Positions 59,107-64,000 of a stretch of 64,000 nt of DNA are shown here, one piece after another. Within the stretch, counting starts at the first letter, position 1; each line of letters opens with the position of its first letter. The stretch spans positions 1 through 64,000 of the forward strand of contig CAYZJB010000004.1 of assembly GCA_964478735.1 (NCBI GenBank), read 5' to 3'. The notes below the pieces were generated by a model, which saw nothing but the letters and a program-made list of their open reading frames with translations, had not been told where the DNA came from and made no database searches. The translations under genes and the position numbers were made by a program. This DNA comes from CAYZJB01 sp964478735 (GTDB taxonomy: Bacteria; CLD3; SB21).

Positions 59107-60507
59107 TTAACGGATGACCCGGAGTTCATTTTGATAGCTCGGATTGTTGTACTCGCCGCGGGCATTGGAGTGGATGAGTTTGAGGCTGCTGGATCCCGCC
59201 GTTTCTGCAAATACGAATAGCGTTTGGGTCGGTTGGTTCGGCAATTGCAAGTAATACCAGATCTGGTAGGGAATCACGTCCTGCTCAAATTCATGTTTTT
59301 CGATCTGAGCCGGTGGGCCATAGGTTATGTAGATACGGCCCATGTCGGATTTCCAGCCCGGTACGTTGGGTGAACTGAACCGCTGCTCAGCCTCATCGAA
59401 TCGGCGATAGTATTCGATCAGCTGTTCATTCGTTTTGGTACCGGGCGAGGGGTCGCGGTCTTTCCAGAACCGATCCAAAAATTCACGTTTGCCGGCAAGG
59501 TCCAGTTTGTCGTAAATCTTCTTTTCGTCCTGTTTGCCGATATACGAAATGATATAACCGGCCCGCTCGGCGCTTTTTTCGTCCAGAGTACTGAAATAAG
59601 ATTCCTCGCTTTTGATCTCATCAAACGATTCGCCTTCACGAAAGACGACAAAAAGTTCGTTGCTCTGAGTCTGTTTTTTCGAATCCAAATCGGTGACCCG
59701 AACGGTCAATTGATACCGGCCTGTTTTAAACCCGATTACCGGGATGGAATGGAGGATCACCGCCGTACTGCCGGCTTTATTCTGTACTTTGGCAGGATAT
59801 TCCTTGATCACGCTTCCGGACTCGTCCGTGATGATATACTCGAGCTGATACGTTCCGGGCGACTCTGATTTATATTCCAAATTATAAACTTCGGCATACA
59901 GGAAAAGCCGCGGTAAATTGGATCCGAAAAATTTGGACGGATTGGGATATACGGTCATCCCATTTTTGACGAACATTTCTTCGGCGTTTCCACCCTTATA
60001 AATTTGCGATGCGAGTTCGATATGACTGGTCATGAGATCGTTACCGGAATAATCGGACACGTTGATCGATTCGGTAAACCGGCCGTACCGGCTGGTATCC
60101 GAGATGTCCCGTAGAATGACCGTCGCCTTGTACAAGCCGGGTTTCAGTGCAAAATTATTTTCAAAGATCAACGGGACATCTTTTGTTGAGTCCACCGCAA
60201 CGTCTCCCTGAATCGTTGACGACCAACTCCTTTCAAAGACATTGGTTGCATCCTTTGTATCCTGCATGTGCAGGGCCACGACGTAAGAAGCCGCCGGGCC
60301 TTTTTCCGTCTCGACAAATTTGAATGCACTGCGCTGGACGAAGAAATGAAGCTGTAAATAGGTAAGATCGGGTTGATTCAGCATTTTGAAGCAACTGGCG
60401 TCGACGTAAAATTCAATCGGACCTTCGCTCTGATTGCCGGGCGACCCGGCAAAAGCCGTCCCGCAATATATCGCGAGACCCAGCAACAACATGACCGTGC
60501 GTTTCAT
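59107..60507 (-). CDS. GWxTD-domain secreted protein, copy 2
   Basis: 466 aa. A signal peptide (MLLLGLAIYCGTAFAG) precedes a beta-rich N-terminal half (about 25-300) and the C-terminal GWxTD domain: FWKDRDPSPGTKTNEQLIEY, GWKSDMGRIYITYGPPAQIE and PYQIWYYLQL. It resembles the copy at 49540-50859 in domain order and in the WKxRDPSP motif. It is the third gene of the minus-strand run lpd, engB, GWxTD, asnS. No function is established for the family. Confidence 0.92.
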   Translation of the reverse strand: MKRTVMLLLGLAIYCGTAFAGSPGNQSEGPIEFYVDASCFKMLNQPDLTYLQLHFFVQRSAFKFVETEKGPAASYVVALHMQDTKDATNVFERSWSSTIQGDVAVDSTKDVPLIFENNFALKPGLYKATVILRDISDTSRYGRFTESINVSDYSGNDLMTSHIELASQIYKGGNAEEMFVKNGMTVYPNPSKFFGSNLPRLFLYAEVYNLEYKSESPGTYQLEYIITDESGSVIKEYPAKVQNKAGSTAVILHSIPVIGFKTGRYQLTVRVTDLDSKKQTQSNELFVVFREGESFDEIKSEESYFSTLDEKSAERAGYIISYIGKQDEKKIYDKLDLAGKREFLDRFWKDRDPSPGTKTNEQLIEYYRRFDEAEQRFSSPNVPGWKSDMGRIYITYGPPAQIEKHEFEQDVIPYQIWYYLQLPNQPTQTLFVFAETAGSSSLKLIHSNARGEYNNPSYQNELRVIR

Positions 60508-60516
60508 AGTGGTTCC

Positions 60517-61089
60517 TTACGCCTTTTGAACGGTTTGATATATTCTTTTGATAAGCGCGAGTTGCCCTTCGCCGGAAACCGAGGAGTAATGCACGATATC
60601 GCCGAACGTCTTCTTCAGCAGGTCCAGATGACGGGCACGCTGCGATGGCCGAACTCGGTCGATTTTGCCGGCGACCGTGATCGTCACGATGCCGGTCTGC
60701 CCTAACCATTCCCTGAGCTGCATGTCCGACGATTGTGGCGCCAGGCTGCCATCGATAAGATGTATGATGGATTTGGGAACCCGGTGTTGGAAGCACCATT
60801 CATCGACCATGCGGCGCCACGCCGTGCGCAGCTTCGGTCCCGATTTGGCAAAACCGTATCCCGGGACGTCGACAAGCCAAAACGTTTGGTCGACAAGGTA
60901 GTAGTTCAAGGATTGCGTCTTTCCCGGTGTTTTGCTGACGCGTGCGATTTTTTTTCCTGCCAGCGAATTGATCATCGATGATTTTCCGACATTGGATCGG
61001 CCGAAAAGCGCGATTTCGGCCACCGCATCCTGCGGCAATTGCTCCAATTTATAATAACTTCCCACGAATTCGCACGATTCAAACGTCAC
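60517..61089 (-). CDS. engB: Ribosome-biogenesis GTPase EngB (YsxC)
   Basis: 190 aa, GTPase in large-subunit assembly. G1 GRSNVGKSSMIN, switch region KTPGKTQSLNYYLVD and G3 DVPGYGFAK fit the family. The G4 position reads VAGKIDRVRPSQ: the usual T/N-K-x-D appears as G-K-I-D, so guanine recognition is slightly altered. The start is ATG 61089, five bases after lpd. Confidence 0.93.
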   Translation of the reverse strand: MTFESCEFVGSYYKLEQLPQDAVAEIALFGRSNVGKSSMINSLAGKKIARVSKTPGKTQSLNYYLVDQTFWLVDVPGYGFAKSGPKLRTAWRRMVDEWCFQHRVPKSIIHLIDGSLAPQSSDMQLREWLGQTGIVTITVAGKIDRVRPSQRARHLDLLKKTFGDIVHYSSVSGEGQLALIKRIYQTVQKA

Positions 61090-61094
61090 GGCGG

Positions 61095-62495
61095 TTAAAT
61101 GTGAATCGCTTCTCCGTACGCGTTCAATACCGCTTCCATCATCGATTCCGACAGCGTCGGGTGGGCGTGAACGGTATGGGCAAATTCCTTGTGCGTGGCC
61201 TCCATGGTTTTGGCGATGCCGAACTCGGCAATCATTTCCGTGGCCTCGCTGCCGAGGATGTGCGCGCCGAGGAGTTCACCGTACTTGGCGTCAAAAATAA
61301 CTTTGACAAAGCCGTCCCGTTCACCGATGGCACGGGCCTTCCCGCTGGCCGAAAATGGAAACTTGCCGACTTTGATGGTATATCCTTTTTCTTTCGCTTT
61401 CTTTTCCGTGAGACCGATGCTTGCGACTTGTGGCTGGCAATAAGTACATCCGGGAATCGAATCGTAGTCGACCGGATGAGTATCTTTGCCGGCGATTTTT
61501 TCGACGCAAACGATGCCTTCATGTTCGGCAACGTGCGCCAGCCAGGGTGCGCCGATGATGTCACCGATGGCGTATACGCCCGGCACGTTAGTCTTTCCGA
61601 ATCCGTCCACTTTGATCCATCCTTTTTCGGTCGTGACGCCAATTTTCTCGAGACCGATGTTTTCGATATTGCCCTGCACGCCGATGGCAACCAGGCACTG
61701 ATCGGCCTCCAACGTCTTTTTACCGTCCTTCGACGATACCGCGATTTTGACGCCTTTGCCGGACGTGTCGACGGATTCGACCCTGGTGTCCGTCAGGATA
61801 TCCATGCCTTTTTTGGCAAAAATTTTGGTCAACGCCTGCGACACTTCTTCATCTTCGACCGGCAGGATCGTCGGCAGCATTTCCACGACGGTAACTTTAA
61901 CGCCAAATACATTGAAGAAATAAGCGAACTCGATTCCGATGGCTCCGGCCCCAATGACGATGATCGACTTCGGCAAGTCCGTATTCAACATCGCCTCGGT
62001 ACTCGTCAAAATTTTCTTTCCGTCGGCTTTCAGATTTGGCAGCATCCGCGCCCGTGCTCCGGTGGCAATAATGATGTGCTTCCCTTTAACCTGAAACAAT
62101 TCCTTCCCCGAAGGATCTTTGACACTGAGCGTGCTTTTGTCGATGAAGGATCCCGTACCTTTCAGAACGTCGATTTTGTTTTTCTTCATCAGGAAATCGC
62201 CGCCTTTGGAATTGGCATCGGCAACGTCCCGGCTGCGTTTGATAATGGCTTTGTAATCGAATTTGAGATTGTCATAGGAGAAACCGAAGTCGGAAGCATG
62301 TTTAAAATGTTCGTAGATTTCCGCATTTTTGAGAAGCGCCTTAGTCGGGATACAACCGATATTGACACACACTCCGCCGATTTTTTCACGCTCGACGACC
62401 GCAGTTTTGAACCCGAGTTGCGCCGCACGAATCGCGGCCACATAACCGCCCGGTCCGCCTCCGAGTATAACCACGTCAAAACTCTTCGTCTCCAT
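61095..62495 (-). CDS. lpd: Dihydrolipoyl dehydrogenase
   Basis: 466 aa, E3 of 2-oxo-acid dehydrogenase and glycine-cleavage complexes, a flavoprotein regenerating lipoamide. FAD site VILGGGPGGYVAAIRAAQLG, redox disulfide in GGVCVNIGCIPTKALL, NAD site IVIGAGAIGIEFAYFF and the C-terminal catalytic His-Glu pair in HAHPTLSESMMEAV. No dehydrogenase or acyltransferase subunit is encoded in the window. First gene of the minus-strand run. Confidence 0.96.
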   Translation of the reverse strand: METKSFDVVILGGGPGGYVAAIRAAQLGFKTAVVEREKIGGVCVNIGCIPTKALLKNAEIYEHFKHASDFGFSYDNLKFDYKAIIKRSRDVADANSKGGDFLMKKNKIDVLKGTGSFIDKSTLSVKDPSGKELFQVKGKHIIIATGARARMLPNLKADGKKILTSTEAMLNTDLPKSIIVIGAGAIGIEFAYFFNVFGVKVTVVEMLPTILPVEDEEVSQALTKIFAKKGMDILTDTRVESVDTSGKGVKIAVSSKDGKKTLEADQCLVAIGVQGNIENIGLEKIGVTTEKGWIKVDGFGKTNVPGVYAIGDIIGAPWLAHVAEHEGIVCVEKIAGKDTHPVDYDSIPGCTYCQPQVASIGLTEKKAKEKGYTIKVGKFPFSASGKARAIGERDGFVKVIFDAKYGELLGAHILGSEATEMIAEFGIAKTMEATHKEFAHTVHAHPTLSESMMEAVLNAYGEAIHI

Positions 62496-62606
62496 GCCAA
62501 TCCTCTTGATTAGGTGATGTATAAATAGTAGTTTAGCTCGTGTTTGAGGATTAGCAAACTACTTAAACGGTCAGACATAATCAATTTTTTTTAGGCCGGA
62601 GACAAC

Positions 62607-62825
62607 ATGCCTATCTATGAGTTTAAGTGCCGTAAGTGTAAGACAACTTTTCAGGACCTATTTTCCAGTTCGGCGATCGACGTGGATGCGGTCGTCTGTC
62701 CCGAGTGCGGGGAAAGGCAGGCCGACAAACTCCTGTCCGTCTTTGCGTCCGACGTGAAATCTTCCGATCAGGCGACCATGCCCGCCGCAGCGTGCGGTCC
62801 GCACTGCGCCTGCCATCCGGCATAG
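62607..62825 (+). CDS. FmdB-family zinc-ribbon protein
   Basis: 72 aa. N-terminal MPIYEFKCRKCKTTF with a second CxxC (VVCPECGERQ): a zinc ribbon of the FmdB/putative regulatory family. The C-terminal Cys/His-rich tail CGPHCACHPA could bind another metal. It stands alone, divergent from lpd. Confidence 0.85.
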   Translation: MPIYEFKCRKCKTTFQDLFSSSAIDVDAVVCPECGERQADKLLSVFASDVKSSDQATMPAAACGPHCACHPA

Positions 62826-63035
62826 GCTGCAAACAGTACGACGACCCGCCTTCTATCACAATGCCCTAATGGGGTAACCCACCGACTTAGCTATCCCTCC
62901 TCTGACGTCCACCGTTTAACCAAATTTGGGTATTGTGGTTTCATGCATGACTCTGTATCGTGGTAGCGTTACGATAGGTTGCTGGTGGTGGTGAATTCCG
63001 TAATGGCGCAATCGAATTGGGGGGGATTCGTTGTT
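62826..63035. other. Intergenic stretch
   Basis: About 210 bases without a gene. No hairpin with T-run was seen. It leads into the decayed TPR gene, whose true 5' end may have lain here. Confidence 0.4.
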
Positions 63036-63857
63036 TGGTATCGAAAAAATACGATGCGGCCCTGAAGGCGTTTCAATCGGCGCTGAAGTAAAATCCAAAG
63101 GACGCGTATGCGGCCGTACGTGCCGACCATTCCGCGCAGGCCATGGGGCAATATCAACAATCGCTGGAATTCTACGATCAGGCGGAGCAATCAGATACTG
63201 GCCCAACGCGGTATTTTTTCGCCGTGCACGGGTCCATGCTTTGCTTAAGAACAAAGAAGCGGCGTTCGACTGGCTCCATAGACTCGTTCAGGCCGTCTTT
63301 CCCAACGCGGGAATGCTGAAAGCCGAAAAAGATCTCGATGTTGTCCGAGAGGACAAGCGATTTGCTGCGGTGCTGGCTAAAGCCGATTCCAATTCTCGTC
63401 CCTGCATGTACGTTCCCGAGTGGAGGCAGTTCGACTTCTGGATTGGAGAGTGGATGTCTACACGCCGCAGGGACAACTGGCCGGAAACAATGTCATCCAA
63501 AACGCAGAAGCCGGTTGTCTGTTGATCGAAAACTGGGCGGGCAGTCTCGGCGGTACCGGCAAGAGCATTAATTTTTACGACAAAGAAATGGGGAAGTGGC
63601 GTCAGATCTGGGTGGGCAACAACGGCACGATCACGGAGTTTGCCGGCAGTTATGACGAAAAAGAACGGATTATGAAGTTGTACGGAGAAACTCAGCCTCG
63701 CAGTGGTACAAAAATTTTACGTAAACTATTTTTCTATAATCTCGCGCCGGGCAAAGTTCGTCAATACTCCGAACAGTCCACGGACGACGGTAAAACGTGG
63801 ACGGTCGCGTACGATTTTACCTACATCCTGAAAACATCCGCAATGGATGCGAAATAA
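63036..63857 (+). pseudogene. Decayed TPR protein fused to a lipocalin-like (DUF1579-type) domain
   Basis: Pieces of one gene lie in three frames. KKYDAALKAFQSALK is followed by an in-frame TAA at 63089, then NPKDAYAAV and QQSLEFYDQAEQ. A frameshift near 63180-63200 leads to LLKNKEAAFDWLHRLVQ and QFDFWIGEW. A one-base loss near 63453 (TGGATG for TGGGATG) shifts to DVYTPQGQLAGNNVIQ and WAGSLGGTGKSINFYD, ending at 63857. An intact version would be a TPR protein with a QFDFWIGEWDV-type domain. The open 3' half (from GTG 63420) keeps most of that domain and might still be translated. Confidence 0.75.
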
Positions 63858-63872
63858 AATATCGGAGGTACA

Positions 63873-64000
63873 ATGTTGATTCGATGCATGATCTTATGTC
63901 TCGCCATGTTCGGCAAGATGGCGGCCCAGAATGCCTCGCCCTGTGCCGATCCGGAAGCGTCCCAGTTTGACTTCTGGGTCGGAGAATGGGATCTCACGTG
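63873..64000 (+). CDS. Start of a lipocalin-like (DUF1579-type) secreted protein, cut by the window end
   Basis: ATG 63873 with CGGAGGT four to ten bases upstream. It encodes a signal peptide (MLIRCMILCLAMFGKMAAQ) followed by SQFDFWVGEWDLT, the same motif as in the pseudogene immediately upstream. The gene continues beyond position 64000 and appears to be a paralogue in tandem with the decayed copy. Confidence 0.8.
   Translation, partial: MLIRCMILCLAMFGKMAAQNASPCADPEASQFDFWVGEWDLT

Noticed and set aside
60978..62513. 511-codon plus-strand frame opposite lpd
   Set aside because: It is antisense to dihydrolipoyl dehydrogenase, whose FAD, NAD and redox motifs are all present on the minus strand.
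1..64000. tRNA or rRNA genes
   Set aside because: No cloverleaf or conserved rRNA stretch was noticed by eye in any gap; a covariance-model search would be needed to exclude a missed tRNA.

Overview
The window reads as a chromosomal segment from a Gram-negative bacterium of the FCB (Fibrobacterota-Chlorobiota-Bacteroidota) sphere. The closest flavour is Calditrichota, KSB1 or a related candidate lineage. The reasons are two GWxTD-domain proteins, a PorV/PorQ-type outer-membrane protein, a TonB-dependent receptor with an N-terminal carboxypeptidase-regulatory-like domain, a beta-helix protein with a type IX-like C-terminal sorting tail, and sensor kinases with two-component-regulator propellers. 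This placement rests on protein families only; no rRNA or tRNA gene was seen. Coding density is high, with many ATGA or TGATG stop/start overlaps and several TTG or GTG starts.

Layout. 1-2.9 kb: efp, accB and a membrane histidine kinase. 2.8-5.3 kb: a polysaccharide deacetylase on the minus strand, a small unknown gene and a NAGPA-type lipoprotein. 5.3-9.8 kb: a tight plus-strand run of histidine kinase, ACT-domain protein, enoyl-CoA hydratase, two-domain ThyX-like protein and beta-carbonic anhydrase. 10-14 kb: purL, then ferritin and a CNNM/CBS/CorC membrane protein on the minus strand. 14.3-20 kb: an 852-residue uncharacterised helical protein with a four-copy internal motif, then BamD-like lipoprotein, nadD and an MsbA-like ABC exporter.

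20-24.7 kb: a decayed fusion of a propeller sensor kinase and a LuxR-type regulator, immediately followed by an intact pair of the same kind. 25-33 kb: a TonB receptor, a 1324-residue secreted protein and a PorV-like protein. The latter two share a near-identical translation leader. 33.3-37 kb: a giant beta-helix protein. 37-38.3 kb: a gene-poor island with palindromic repeats, a possible structured RNA, a promoter-like module shared with efp, and a doubtful secreted ORF. Two genes shorter than 60 codons follow: a 32-residue membrane peptide and a 54-residue lone T2SS-E-N-like domain.

38.9-46.7 kb (minus strand): a fatty-acid oxidation bifunctional enzyme, MoxR ATPase, GAF/SpoIIE phosphatase, myo-inositol-phosphate synthase with a CDP-alcohol phosphatidyltransferase (a candidate inositol-phospholipid pathway), and a small outer-membrane barrel. 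47-56.2 kb (plus strand): metallophosphoesterase, then rimO, GWxTD, THEP1-like NTPase, era, small lipoprotein, moeA and mutS2 as one compact run. 56.2-62.5 kb (minus strand): lpd, engB, a second GWxTD protein, asnS, a PD40 propeller lipoprotein and a small helical protein, also operon-like. 62.6-64 kb: an FmdB zinc-ribbon gene, a TPR plus lipocalin-like pseudogene, and the truncated start of a paralogous gene.

Most of the window is housekeeping. The most unusual parts are the repeat-containing 852-residue protein, the decayed/intact sensor-regulator tandem, the inositol-lipid pair, the GWxTD pair, the small genes near 38 kb and the shared upstream motif at positions 44 and 37694.
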